From assembly GCA_038231395.1 (NCBI GenBank), contig JBBRLL010000006.1:44971-108970 (forward strand): 64,000 nucleotides of DNA. The letters run 5' to 3'. Every line of letters starts with the position of its first letter. Position 1 is the first letter of the stretch. The notes below the pieces were generated by a model, which made no database searches, was not told where the DNA came from, and saw nothing but the letters and a program-made list of their open reading frames with translations. A program made the translations under genes and the position numbers. Shown here one piece after another: positions 1 to 7,337 of the stretch. The stretch comes from Stagnihabitans sp038231395 (GTDB lineage Bacteria > Pseudomonadota > Alphaproteobacteria > Rhodobacterales > Rhodobacteraceae).

Positions 1-112
1 AGCCGCCATAGTCCGGGCTGCCGGTTACAGTTTGTGTCAGCACGTTGATCACGGCGAAGGCTATGCCCGCCATCACCATGAACGCCGCACCTTTAAGGTA
101 AGTCTGATTCAT
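1..112 (-). CDS. ribN: DMT-family riboflavin transporter RibN, N-terminal part
   Basis: Only the first 37 codons are inside the window, and the gene runs off the left edge. The visible protein starts MNQTYLKGAAFMVMAGIAFA and has a first hydrophobic helix typical of EamA/DMT transporters. The start ATG (complement of 110-112) follows a clear AAGGAGACAGAC ribosome binding site. An FMN riboswitch lies directly upstream on the same strand. RibN proteins of Rhizobiales and Rhodobacterales are DMT-type riboflavin importers under exactly this control, so the riboswitch largely decides the assignment. The rest of the protein cannot be seen. Confidence 0.75.
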   Translation of the reverse strand, partial: MNQTYLKGAAFMVMAGIAFAVINVLTQTVTGSPDYGG

Positions 113-181
113 GTCTGTCTCCTTACGACCACATAAATCAGGGGGATATGCCCAACGCCCCGTCCGCAAGGACAGGTTGCT

Positions 182-308
182 GGCACTCTCTTTCATCCGG
201 ACTATACCGTCGGCCCCGGAGTTACACCGGATCTGCTGACCCCCTCCGAAGAGGGGCGCTCGCGGGCTATACCGCCGGTGGGGAATTGCACCCCGCCCTG
301 AGAATACC
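182..308 (-). promoter_or_regulatory. FMN riboswitch (RFN element)
   Basis: Read on the minus strand, the conserved RFN blocks occur in order: AGGGCGGGGTGCAATTCCCC, ACCGGCGGTA, AGCCCGCGAGCGC, GGTCAGCAGATCCGGTGTAA, CCGACGGTATAGTCCGGATG and AAAGAGA. The closing P1 stem is GGTATTCTC (300-308) with GAGAGTGCC (182-190), nine pairs including G-U. Between the aptamer and ribN, CTGTCCTT (complement of 168-175) could mask the ribN Shine-Dalgarno sequence, which suggests translational control by FMN. That last point is inference. Confidence 0.95.
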
Positions 309-426
309 GGGATCATTCCCGGCGGTGCAGTCATAGCGCCGGATGGTCTGCCGGGCAAGGGCTGCAAGATGGGCCGGTTTTGCAGGCGGGTTGTGCGCCC
401 TTGCGCAGGGCTTTGTGCAGAGCCAT

Positions 427-1209
427 ATGTCCGGAATGCGCCGCACCGCCGCTCACGTTCTCGCCACCTTGGCCGTTCATGGCGGCCAGCCCGCTTTGGG
501 GGAGGCTGTGGTGCTGTTGCACGGATTGGTGCGGACGGAATCCTCGTTCCTACTGATGGATGCGGCGTTGCGGGCGCGCGGCTATACGGTGATCAACGAA
601 AGCTATCCGTCGACCACGGCCAGTATTGCCGATCTGGCTGCGGGCGTCGGTGACAGGGTGGCGCGGTGTGGCACGGGTGTGCGGGTGCATTTTGTCACCC
701 ACTCGATGGGCGGCATCGTGCTGCGGATGTGGTTGCAGGGTCACCGGCCAGACGCCATGGGCCGCGTCGTGATGCTGGCCCCGCCCAATCACGGGTCAGA
801 GTTGGTGGATGCCTTGGGCGGGCTGGCGGCGTTTCGCTGGGTCAGCGGCCCTGCCGGACCGGAGTTGGGCACCGGGCCGGGGTCGGTGCCGCAAAGCCTG
901 CCTGCGGCGGATTTTGAGGTGGGGGTGATCGCGGGCACCCGCTCGCTGAACCCGGTCCTGTCGCGCCTGCTGCCCGGGCCGGATGATGGCGCGGTCTCGG
1001 TCGCCTCAACCCGGCTGGAGGGGATGGCGGCGCATCTGACGCTGCCGGTGAGCCATTCGTTCATGATGAACTCTCCCGAAGTCATCGCCCAGACGCTGAC
1101 CTTTTTGCAGACCGGCGCTTTTGCCAAGGGTTTGACGTGGAGCGCGGCATTGGGGTCGCTGCTACAGCCCAAACAAGACAAGCCGACGCCAAAGGGTGGT
1201 GCGGTTTAG
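427..1209 (+). CDS. Alpha/beta hydrolase, lipase-like
   Basis: This is an alpha/beta-hydrolase fold protein. It contains an oxyanion-region LLHGL motif, the nucleophile elbow THSMGG with its catalytic Ser, and a late His in PVSHSFMM that fits the third triad member. A hydrophobic N-terminus (MRRTAAHVLATLAV) suggests a signal peptide or export, but no cleavage motif is clear. I chose the start at 427; an in-frame ATG at 343 would begin inside the promoter region of the divergent ribN riboswitch transcript, and 436 is also possible. Substrate unknown; PGAP1-like or triacylglycerol lipase-like family members are the closest match by motif. Confidence 0.75.
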   Translation: MSGMRRTAAHVLATLAVHGGQPALGEAVVLLHGLVRTESSFLLMDAALRARGYTVINESYPSTTASIADLAAGVGDRVARCGTGVRVHFVTHSMGGIVLRMWLQGHRPDAMGRVVMLAPPNHGSELVDALGGLAAFRWVSGPAGPELGTGPGSVPQSLPAADFEVGVIAGTRSLNPVLSRLLPGPDDGAVSVASTRLEGMAAHLTLPVSHSFMMNSPEVIAQTLTFLQTGAFAKGLTWSAALGSLLQPKQDKPTPKGGAV

Positions 1210-1233
1210 GCAGGCAATGGCTTGGCAACCTGC

Positions 1234-1274
1234 GAGGGCCAGTCTGAGAGGGCCAGTCTGCGACGACCAGTCTG
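1234..1274. repeat. Three 14-bp tandem repeats
   Basis: Units of GAGGGCCAGTCTG start at 1234 and 1248, with a diverged unit GACGACCAGTCTG at 1262, giving a 14-bp period. They lie in the 158-bp gap between the convergent hydrolase gene and purK. No gene is seen here. Confidence 0.8.
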
Positions 1275-1367
1275 CTATGCACAGCTTGTCGCGGCCAGCC
1301 TGCGCCACCCTGCCGTTCTCGCAGTATCCGCGGAAGGTGGCGCGGCAGCCCTTCCGTCAACCGCCTT

Positions 1368-2429
1368 TCAGCGCGGCTTGACCCGGTTGACATGGCCCAT
1401 CTTGCGGCCCGGCCTTGGGGCGCCTTTGCCATACAGGTGCAGGGCGGCATGGGCTTCGCGGGCGATCTTTGGCACCCGCAGGATGTCATCGCCAATCAGG
1501 TTCTCCATCACCACATCGCAGTGCCGCGCGCCGTCGCCCAAGGGCCAGCCGGTGATGGCGCGGATATGCTGTTCGAACTGATCCACCGCACAGCCGTTCT
1601 GCGTCCAGTGACCGGAGTTGTGGACGCGGGGGGCGATTTCGTTGACCACCAGACCCTGCGGCGTCACAAACACCTCCACCCCCAGCACACCGACGTAATC
1701 CAGCGCGTTCAGAATGCGGGCGGCCAGCAGGATCGCATCGGTCCGCTGACCGGGCGTCAGGCGTGCGGGCACCGTGGTGGTGTGCAGGATGCCGTCCTTG
1801 TGCACATTCTCACCGGGGTCAAAGCAGGCGACAGAGCCGTCAAGCCCGCGTGCCGCAATCACCGAAACCTCGTGGCTGAAGGTCACAAACCCCTCCAGCA
1901 CGCAATCCTGTGCGATGCCGGCCTTGGCCGCCGCCGCACCATCGGGCGACATGATCCGCACCTGACCTTTGCCATCATAGCCAAGCCGTGTGGTTTTCAG
2001 GATCGCCGGGGTGCCGATCCGCGCAATCGCCGCATCCAGATCGGCCGCGTTGCGCACCGCCGCATAGGGAGCCACCGCAAGACCGAGGCTGGTCAGAAAA
2101 TCCTTCTCCAACAGCCGGTCTTGCGATGTGGCCAAAGCGCGCCGGTTGGGTCGGATCGGCTTCAGGCTTTCCAACAGGTCCAAAGCGGAGGTCGGCACAT
2201 TCTCGAACTCATAGGTGATCACGTCAACCGAGGCGGCAAAGGCGCGCAAGGCAGACTCATCCTCATAGGCCGCCGTGGTCAGGGCATAGGCCACGTCGGC
2301 TGCGGGGGCGGGCCCCGGTTCATAGATATGACAACGAAAGCCAAGCCGGGAGGCGGCCACCGCCAGCATCCGCCCCAACTGCCCGCCCCCCAGAATGCCG
2401 ATCACCGAACCGCCGGGCAGGTCACTCAT
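1368..2429 (-). CDS. purK: N5-carboxyaminoimidazole ribonucleotide synthase
   Basis: PurK is the ATP-dependent ligase that carboxylates AIR to N5-CAIR in de novo purine synthesis. The 353-residue product starts with the dinucleotide-like loop GILGGGQLGRML, has the ATP-grasp core (LKTTRLGYDGKGQ, and VLEGFVTFSHEVSVIAARG), and the family signature NEIAPRVHNSGHWT. Length is normal for the family. It overlaps purE by 4 nt as ATGA, so the two are translationally coupled, and their products act in consecutive steps. Confidence 0.97.
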   Translation of the reverse strand: MSDLPGGSVIGILGGGQLGRMLAVAASRLGFRCHIYEPGPAPAADVAYALTTAAYEDESALRAFAASVDVITYEFENVPTSALDLLESLKPIRPNRRALATSQDRLLEKDFLTSLGLAVAPYAAVRNAADLDAAIARIGTPAILKTTRLGYDGKGQVRIMSPDGAAAAKAGIAQDCVLEGFVTFSHEVSVIAARGLDGSVACFDPGENVHKDGILHTTTVPARLTPGQRTDAILLAARILNALDYVGVLGVEVFVTPQGLVVNEIAPRVHNSGHWTQNGCAVDQFEQHIRAITGWPLGDGARHCDVVMENLIGDDILRVPKIAREAHAALHLYGKGAPRPGRKMGHVNRVKPR

Positions 2430-3037
2430 CCTTTGGCACCTGCGCCTTTGGGGTCAGCGGCCATTGGGTCAGCGGCCTTGGCTCCCGAATCCTTGGCTCC
2501 CGAATCCTTGGCTCCCGAATCCGTGGCTCCCGCAACTTTAGCCCCTGCATCCGATGGCCCGGTAGCCATGGGCTCCTCAGGAATCGACGCCGACAAATCC
2601 GCCCGCCACGCGTCCAGCCGCACCGCAAGATCTGCGTCCTGCAAGGCCAGGATCGCCGCAGCCATCAGCCCGGCATTGGCCGCACCGCCTATCGCCATCG
2701 TCGCCACCGGATAACCACGCGGCATCTGTACGATAGAATAAAGGCTGTCTACCCCAGCCAAAGCCTTGGTCTGGATCGGCACACCAATCACCGGCACCCG
2801 GGTTTTCGACGCCATCATCCCCGGCAAATGCGCAGCCCCGCCAGCCCCCGCAATGATCACCTGCAAACCCCGGGCCACGGCTGTCGCGCCATAGTCCCAC
2901 AAACGGTCTGGCGTCCGGTGGGCCGAGACGATTTTCGTCTCATAGGCCACACCCAACTGGTCCAGCACGCGGGCAGCCTCCTGCATCGTTGGCCAGTCAG
3001 ACTGGCTGCCCATGATGATCCCGACCTGAACGCCCAT
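2426..3037 (-). CDS. purE: N5-CAIR mutase with a repetitive C-terminal tail
   Basis: PurE converts N5-CAIR to CAIR. The class I core is clear: GIIMGSQSDW, SAHRTPDRL, GAGGAAHLPGM and PVIGVPI. The catalytic core ends near residue 160 as usual. About 40 extra residues follow, built of DSGAK repeats and AADP-type repeats that come from 15-bp tandem DNA repeats. The start follows GGGGAGGCGCGG. The tail is unlikely to be catalytic; it looks like repeat expansion tolerated at a gene end. Confidence 0.97.
   Translation of the reverse strand: MGVQVGIIMGSQSDWPTMQEAARVLDQLGVAYETKIVSAHRTPDRLWDYGATAVARGLQVIIAGAGGAAHLPGMMASKTRVPVIGVPIQTKALAGVDSLYSIVQMPRGYPVATMAIGGAANAGLMAAAILALQDADLAVRLDAWRADLSASIPEEPMATGPSDAGAKVAGATDSGAKDSGAKDSGAKAADPMAADPKGAGAKG
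2476..2535. repeat. Four 15-bp tandem repeats in the 3' end of purE
   Basis: The unit CCTTGGCTCCCGAAT is repeated exactly at 2476, 2491 and 2506, with a diverged fourth copy at 2521. On the coding strand each unit encodes about DSGAK. A second 15-bp period (GGGTCAGCGGCC core) lies just beside it at about 2450-2475. Because 15 is a multiple of three, copy-number change would keep the frame. Confidence 0.9.
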
Positions 3038-3208
3038 CCGCGCCTCCCCTGACCTGCGGGCGGATTATACCGGGCGGCCCAGCAGAGCAAGACATCTGAA
3101 CGCCTCGGGCCGCTTACCACCGCATGCCCCCGATTGGCGGCTTTGCCCGCCACAGGCTCCGCGTCGGGCACAGGCACCCACACTGATTTTGGCAGGATGG
3201 CCAATTTT

Positions 3209-3233
3209 GGTAGGATGGGCAATCTGCCCATGG
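3209..3233. repeat. Dispersed palindrome, copy 1
   Basis: ATGGGCA-ATC-TGCCCAT lies within GGTAGGATGGGCAATCTGCC. It starts 6 nt past the stop codon of the minus-strand DUF465 gene. A decayed half copy (GGCAGGATGGCCAATTTTGG) precedes it at 3191-3210. See the other copies at 5075, 15309, 41072 and 57805. Confidence 0.85.
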
Positions 3234-3238
3234 CACCT

Positions 3239-3457
3239 TCAGGCGATGATATCGGGAATGATGTCGTCTTCCAGCTTCACGACCTGCTCTTTCAGCGCCA
3301 GTTTATGCTTTTTCAGGCGGCGCAGGGTCAGTTGATCCGGGCGGCCCGACAGTTCCAGCGCATGGATCGCCTCATCCAGATCCCGATGCTCCCGCCGCAG
3401 CACACCCAGCTTGATGCGCAGCATTTCATCATAGTTCAGCTCGTTGGAGGCGTTCAT
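3239..3457 (-). CDS. DUF465 (YdcH-like) small protein
   Basis: A 72-residue, highly charged helical protein. The segment KLGVLRREHRDLDEAIHALE followed by LTLRRLKKHKLALKEQVVKLEDDI matches the DUF465/YdcH family, in which an antiparallel helical hairpin is expected. Function is not established for the family. It stands alone between purE and hsp20. Its Shine-Dalgarno sequence is weak. Confidence 0.85.
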   Translation of the reverse strand: MNASNELNYDEMLRIKLGVLRREHRDLDEAIHALELSGRPDQLTLRRLKKHKLALKEQVVKLEDDIIPDIIA

Positions 3458-3571
3458 GGTCTTGTCACGGCATTGGGCATTTGACCGTTACCCTATATCG
3501 ATTCGCGCAGCACAGGCGAAAAAACTGCAAATAAAAGAATGCCAAAGCGCAGATTTCTGTCGGGACATGGG

Positions 3572-3604
3572 TCTTGCGGTGGGCGCCTGCCACCTCCATA
3601 TTTC
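3572..3604 (+). promoter_or_regulatory. Candidate RpoH (sigma-32) heat-shock promoter
   Basis: TCTTGCGG at 3572-3579 fits the sigma-32 -35 element, and CCTCCATATTT from 3594 fits the CCCCATNT -10 element, separated by 14 nt. Transcription would start near 3607-3610, giving a 5' leader of about 85 nt before hsp20. That length suits the RNA thermometer described next. This is a sequence match only. Confidence 0.55.
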
Positions 3605-3606
3605 CA

Positions 3607-3692
3607 TCAGGTTAAAGCCCAGGGCTGAAGCTGTCGGGTCGGGTGCCTTCGGGGCCTGTTCTGAAAATGTCGCTTGTGACAAGGACATCGCC
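3607..3692 (+). promoter_or_regulatory. ROSE-type RNA thermometer in the hsp20 5' UTR
   Basis: The hairpin next to the start codon (3667-3688) is AUGUC-G-CUUG-UGA-CAAG-GACAU. It holds the Shine-Dalgarno AAGGA (3681-3685) in its 3' arm. The opposite arm contains UCGCU, which matches the conserved ROSE motif U(U/C)GCU, and has a single bulged G at 3672, the hallmark of ROSE elements. Upstream, AGCCC-A-GGGCT and a GC-rich stem around 3625-3660 could form the accessory hairpins. ROSE elements of alphaproteobacteria repress small heat-shock genes at low temperature. Confidence 0.7.
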
Positions 3693-4106
3693 ATGACGAA
3701 ACTGACTTTTGGTGCCCATCCATATCTTTTGGGCTTTGAACAGCTGGAACGGCTGGTCGAGCGCACCTCCAAGACCGCCTCGGAGGGTTATCCGCCCTTC
3801 AACATCGAGGCGACTTCGGACAACACTTACCGCATCACGCTTGCGGTCGCAGGGTTCCGCGAGGAAGATCTGCAGATCACTGTCGAGGATCGCCAATTGG
3901 TGATCCGAGGGCGGCAGGCCGAAGATATCGTCGATCGGGTCTATCTGCATCGTGGCATAGCTGCCCGTGCTTTCCAGCGCAGCTTTGTGCTGGCCGACGG
4001 GGTCGAGGTGGGCGGGGCGGATCTGGAACACGGGCTCTTGCACGTCGACCTGCGCCGTCAGACGCCCGAAACCGTGGTGCAAACCATCCGGATCGGACGG
4101 GACTGA
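3693..4106 (+). CDS. Small heat-shock protein (Hsp20 family)
   Basis: A 137-residue alpha-crystallin-domain chaperone that would bind unfolding proteins in the cytoplasm. The domain runs from about residue 30: YPPFNIEATSDNTYRITLAV, then REEDLQITVEDRQLVIRGRQ, and ends HGLLHVDLRR. The IbpA-like form with a short N-terminus fits ROSE-controlled sHsps. I chose the ATG at 3693 because AAGGA lies 8 nt upstream; the frame stays open further upstream but without family similarity. It is followed closely by the DUF1150 gene, and a terminator lies after that, so the two form an operon. Confidence 0.95.
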   Translation: MTKLTFGAHPYLLGFEQLERLVERTSKTASEGYPPFNIEATSDNTYRITLAVAGFREEDLQITVEDRQLVIRGRQAEDIVDRVYLHRGIAARAFQRSFVLADGVEVGGADLEHGLLHVDLRRQTPETVVQTIRIGRD

Positions 4107-4134
4107 GCGTGGGTCTTTAAAAATGGGAAATGTG

Positions 4135-4398
4135 ATGAACACGAAATTCGAACTGCCGAACACCGCCGGACCCGATGTCCAGACCAAAGCCGGTAATCCC
4201 GCTGAAAACGCCATTGTCTATGTGCGCCCGGTGGCCGTGGCCGACCTGCCAGAGACGTTGCAGCGTCAGGCCGAGGGCTTGGCCACCATTTATTCGGTGC
4301 ACCGCCCCGACGGCGAACGCCTTGCTTTGGTTGTCGACCGCAACCTGGCCTTCGCTTTGGCGCGCGAGCATGACATGGCCCCGGTTTACGTGCATTGA
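4135..4398 (+). CDS. DUF1150 family protein
   Basis: An 87-residue protein with the family signature YVRPVAVADLPETLQRQAEG followed by IYSVHRPDGERLALVVDRNL and a C-terminal DMAPVYVH. DUF1150 genes are found next to hsp20 in alphaproteobacteria, as here (28 nt gap), so a role linked to the chaperone is plausible but unproven. The ATG at 4135 has GGGA a few bases upstream; an in-frame ATG at 4123 is the alternative. Confidence 0.9.
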   Translation: MNTKFELPNTAGPDVQTKAGNPAENAIVYVRPVAVADLPETLQRQAEGLATIYSVHRPDGERLALVVDRNLAFALAREHDMAPVYVH

Positions 4399-4428
4399 TC
4401 GGCCTTTCAGACAATCTGTAAGCAAAAT

Positions 4429-4475
4429 GCAGGCCTCTAACCCAAGGTATAGAGGTCTGCAAATTTGAATTTTTA
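4429..4475 (+). terminator. Rho-independent terminator of hsp20-DUF1150
   Basis: GCAGGCCTCTA (4429-4439) pairs with TAGAGGTCTGC (4450-4460), 11 bp with one G-U, and is followed by AAATTTGAATTTTTAG. It lies 30 nt after the DUF1150 stop codon. Confidence 0.85.
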
Positions 4476-4581
4476 GTCCTTCCGTGCCATTGCTGCACCT
4501 GCATCCTTGCGCTAGCTCCGCCTCATCACACGATGACGGGCGGTACAGGCCGCTGGATTTTGGCGTAAGAGGGCAGCAGGA

Positions 4582-5064
4582 ATGACACTCAAAACCACCT
4601 ACTCGGGCTTGCAGATCGGGCTTCACTGGGCAACGGCCCTGTTGATTGCGGCGAATTATTTCATCTCCGATGGCATGGGCGAGGCGCTGGACGCCCATAT
4701 CGCCGGGGAGCCAGTGGTGGGCCTGACGCCCACTTGGCACGTCTGGTCCGGTACGGTTCTGTTGGGGCTGGTCGTGGTGCGGCTGGTGGTTCGCGTCCTG
4801 TCTGGCGAGCTGGAGGCCGGCGAACCCAAAACGCTGCAGCGTCGCGTTGCCGATGTCGGGCATTGGGTTCTGTACGCATTGATGCTGGCGGTTCCAGTGC
4901 TTGGTGCGCTGACCTGGTTTGGCAAGATGGATGCGTTTGGCAACGTGCATGTGATGGTGATGAACGCGCTGATGCTGGTCATCCTTGGTCATGCGGCGAT
5001 GGCGATTTTCCACCACTATGTGCTGAAAGACGGGTTATTGAGCCGGATGACCCCGCTGCGCTGA
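4582..5064 (+). CDS. Cytochrome b561 family membrane protein
   Basis: A 160-residue four-helix membrane protein of the bacterial cytochrome b561 family, which carries b-type haem and passes electrons between quinol and periplasmic acceptors. Heme-ligand-type histidines are in IGLHWATALL, TPTWHVWSGT, DVGHWVLYAL and the late HVMVMNALMLVILGHAAMAIFHH region. GGCAGCAGGA precedes the ATG. No partner gene is adjacent. Confidence 0.9.
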   Translation: MTLKTTYSGLQIGLHWATALLIAANYFISDGMGEALDAHIAGEPVVGLTPTWHVWSGTVLLGLVVVRLVVRVLSGELEAGEPKTLQRRVADVGHWVLYALMLAVPVLGALTWFGKMDAFGNVHVMVMNALMLVILGHAAMAIFHHYVLKDGLLSRMTPLR

Positions 5065-5074
5065 GGAATGGCGA

Positions 5075-5098
5075 GATGGGCCAATGGCCCATCCTACC
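5075..5098. repeat. Dispersed palindrome, copy 2
   Basis: GATGGGCCA-A-TGGCCCATC followed by CTACC. It starts 11 nt past the stop codon of the cytochrome b561 gene. This copy has 9-bp arms and a variant centre. Confidence 0.85.
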
Positions 5099-5288
5099 TT
5101 GTCCCTTGGGTCGTGTTGCCCCCTTGGTCGGGCGCGGTTGATTGTTGGAACAGGCGCAAAGTCTGAGGTGGTTGATTTGAAGTCCGGCGGTTCCACTCAG
5201 CCCCTTGGCCAAATCACATGCGGTGTTTGTGCCAGCAAACTCCGGGTCATAGCTGGGACCGCACCATCCTTCCGCGTCCACCAAAGCA

Positions 5289-5325
5289 AACCGCCGCCCG
5301 TGATCTGGGGCGGCGGTTGATTTTT
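5289..5325. terminator. Bidirectional terminator between cytochrome b561 and sat-cysC
   Basis: AACCGCCGCCC (5289-5299) and GGGCGGCGGTT (5308-5318) form a perfect 11-bp stem with an 8-nt loop. The plus-strand side is followed by GATTTTTCGC. It lies between two convergent genes, 38 nt from the sat-cysC stop, and could serve both. Position 5319-5337 (GATTTTTCGCAGATAAATC) is also a one-mismatch relative of the palindrome at 9882. Confidence 0.75.
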
Positions 5326-5355
5326 CGCAGATAAATCGGGGGCTTCGGCCAAACC

Positions 5356-7062
5356 TCAGCCGGCGATCAGACCCATCGATTCCAGCTTGAGGATCACCTG
5401 ATGCGCGCAGTGGTCCACTTCGATCCCGGAGGTTTCCAAGACCAGTTCAGCTTTGGTCGGCATTTCGTAAGGGTCGGAAATGCCTGTGAATTCCTTGATC
5501 TTGCCTTCACGCGCCAGCTTGTACAGGCCCTTGCGGTCGCGCTTTTCGCAGTCTTCGACGGAGGTTGCGACGTGGACCTCGATGAAGGCACCGTAAGCCT
5601 CCACCATTTCGCGCACGGCGCGGCGGGTGGCGGTGTAGGGTGCAATCGGCGCGCAGATGGCAATGCCGCCGTTCTTGGTGATCTCGGACGCCACATAGCC
5701 GATCCGGCGGATGTTGATATCGCGGTGCTCTTTGCTAAAGCCCAGTTCGGACGACAGATGCTTGCGCACCACATCGCCGTCCAACAGTGTGGTCGGACGC
5801 CCGCCCATCTCCATTAGCTTGACCATCAACGCGTTGGCGATGGTGGATTTACCTGACCCCGAAAGCCCGGTGAAAAACACGGTAAAGCCCTGCTTGTCGC
5901 GGGCCGGAGAGGTTTTGCGCAACTGCTTGACGACCTCGGGGAAGGAAAACCACGCGGGAATATCCAGACCTTCGCGCAGGCGGCGGCGCAGTTCGGTGCC
6001 GGAAATGTCCAGAACCGTGCAGCCTTCGGGGACTTCGTTGGCGGGGTAATACTGGTCACGCTCCTGCACGTAAACCATGTGCTTGAAGTCAACCATCTTG
6101 ACGCCGATCTCTGCCTCATGCGTGCTGAACAGGGTTTGCGCGTCGTAAGGGCCGTAGAAATCCTTGCCGGCGGAGTTTTTGCCGGGGCCCGCATGGTCAC
6201 GACCGACGATGAAGTGGGTGACGCCGTGGTTGGCGCGGATCAGGCCGTGCCAGACCGCTTCACGCGGGCCTGCCATGCGCATCGCAAGGTTCAGAAGGCT
6301 CATCGTGGTGGTCGATTGCGGATACTTGTCCAGCACCGCCTCGTAGCAGCGCACGCGGGTGAAGTGGTCCACATCGCCCGGCTTGGTCATGCCGACGACC
6401 GGGTGGATCAGCAGGTTGGCTTGCGCCTCTTTGGCGGCACGGAAGGTCAGTTCCTGGTGGGCGCGGTGCAAGGGGTTACGGGTCTGGAAGGCCACGACCT
6501 TTTCCCAGCCGAGTTTCTTGAAATAGGCGCGCAATTCGTTCGGCGTGTCGCGCTGCGATTTGAAATCGTAGTGGACCGGGGCTTGCAGCCCTTCGATCTT
6601 GCCGCCCAGATAGATCGACCCGGCGCTGTTGTGCAGGTAATGCACGGCGGGATGGGCGAGGTCATCGGCTCCAAACACCTTTGCCGCCTCGTTCGCCTTG
6701 TTCGGCGTCCATTTGTCAGAGACGGTCATCACGGCAAGGATGACGCCTTCGGCATCGCGCAGGGCGATTTGGGTGCCAGCCGCCACGCCATCGGCGAACT
6801 TTTCGGTCACGTCCAGCGTGATCGGCATCGGCCACAGGGTGCCGTCGGCAAGGCGCATGTTTTCCACGACGTCGTTGTAATCGGCCTCGGTCAGGAAACC
6901 CTGCAAGGGCGCGAAGCCGCCGTTCATCAACAGTTCAAGATCGCAGGCTTGACGCGCGGTCAGGTCCCACGACGGCATGTTGCCTGCGGCGGTTTTCAGA
7001 CGGGCAGCTTCCGCTGCGGAAACATAAAGCTCTGGAATTGGGGCGTGGTTTGAAATCGACAT
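5356..7062 (-). CDS. sat/cysC: Bifunctional sulfate adenylyltransferase / APS kinase
   Basis: A 568-residue fusion that activates sulfate in two steps, first to APS and then to PAPS. The N-terminal ATP sulfurylase (about residues 1-385) has QTRNPLHRAHQEL and GRDHAGPG. The C-terminal APS kinase (about 390-568) has the P-loop FTGLSGSGKST and LDGDVVRKHL. The start ATG (complement of 7060-7062) begins MSISNHAPIPELYVS; the frame is open 59 codons further upstream, but that part has no family similarity. It would feed assimilatory sulfate reduction or sulfation. A two-domain Sat-CysC of this type is known in Rhodobacterales. Confidence 0.96.
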   Translation of the reverse strand: MSISNHAPIPELYVSAAEAARLKTAAGNMPSWDLTARQACDLELLMNGGFAPLQGFLTEADYNDVVENMRLADGTLWPMPITLDVTEKFADGVAAGTQIALRDAEGVILAVMTVSDKWTPNKANEAAKVFGADDLAHPAVHYLHNSAGSIYLGGKIEGLQAPVHYDFKSQRDTPNELRAYFKKLGWEKVVAFQTRNPLHRAHQELTFRAAKEAQANLLIHPVVGMTKPGDVDHFTRVRCYEAVLDKYPQSTTTMSLLNLAMRMAGPREAVWHGLIRANHGVTHFIVGRDHAGPGKNSAGKDFYGPYDAQTLFSTHEAEIGVKMVDFKHMVYVQERDQYYPANEVPEGCTVLDISGTELRRRLREGLDIPAWFSFPEVVKQLRKTSPARDKQGFTVFFTGLSGSGKSTIANALMVKLMEMGGRPTTLLDGDVVRKHLSSELGFSKEHRDINIRRIGYVASEITKNGGIAICAPIAPYTATRRAVREMVEAYGAFIEVHVATSVEDCEKRDRKGLYKLAREGKIKEFTGISDPYEMPTKAELVLETSGIEVDHCAHQVILKLESMGLIAG

Positions 7063-7295
7063 TGGACGCTCGCTTTTGGGACAACCGGGAGGAGGGGCGA
7101 TGGCACCCGCTGATGCCACCTGACGCCGCGGCTTTTGATCCTGAATGGCCGGAATAATCAAGCCGATGGGGCTGCATTCTAGGCAAAAAGTGCCAAAATG
7201 CCGCAAGAAACCGCCGATGGGGGCTGGCTTTTCGGGCAAAGCCGGATTGCGGCAAGATGGTTTTCAAAAGCGTGATGCGGGCCTTGGGCGAATTG

Positions 7296-7330
7296 CAGTC
7301 CATGGACGCCGGTCAAGGGCCCATGGACTG
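7296..7330 (-). terminator. Stem-loop after the VPLPA-CTERM gene
   Basis: CAGTCCATGG (7296-7305) and CCATGGACTG (7321-7330) form a perfect 10-bp stem 8 nt past the stop codon of the minus-strand gene. There is no clear U-tract, so it may stabilise the 3' end rather than terminate by itself. Confidence 0.5.
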
Positions 7331-7337
7331 TCTTGCT

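Noticed and set aside
343..426. Earlier start of the hydrolase gene
   Set aside because: It would place the start in the promoter area of the divergent ribN leader and add 28 residues with no counterpart; kept only as an alternative.
5084..5320. 78-codon plus-strand frame after cytochrome b561
   Set aside because: It starts inside the dispersed palindrome and runs through the terminator.
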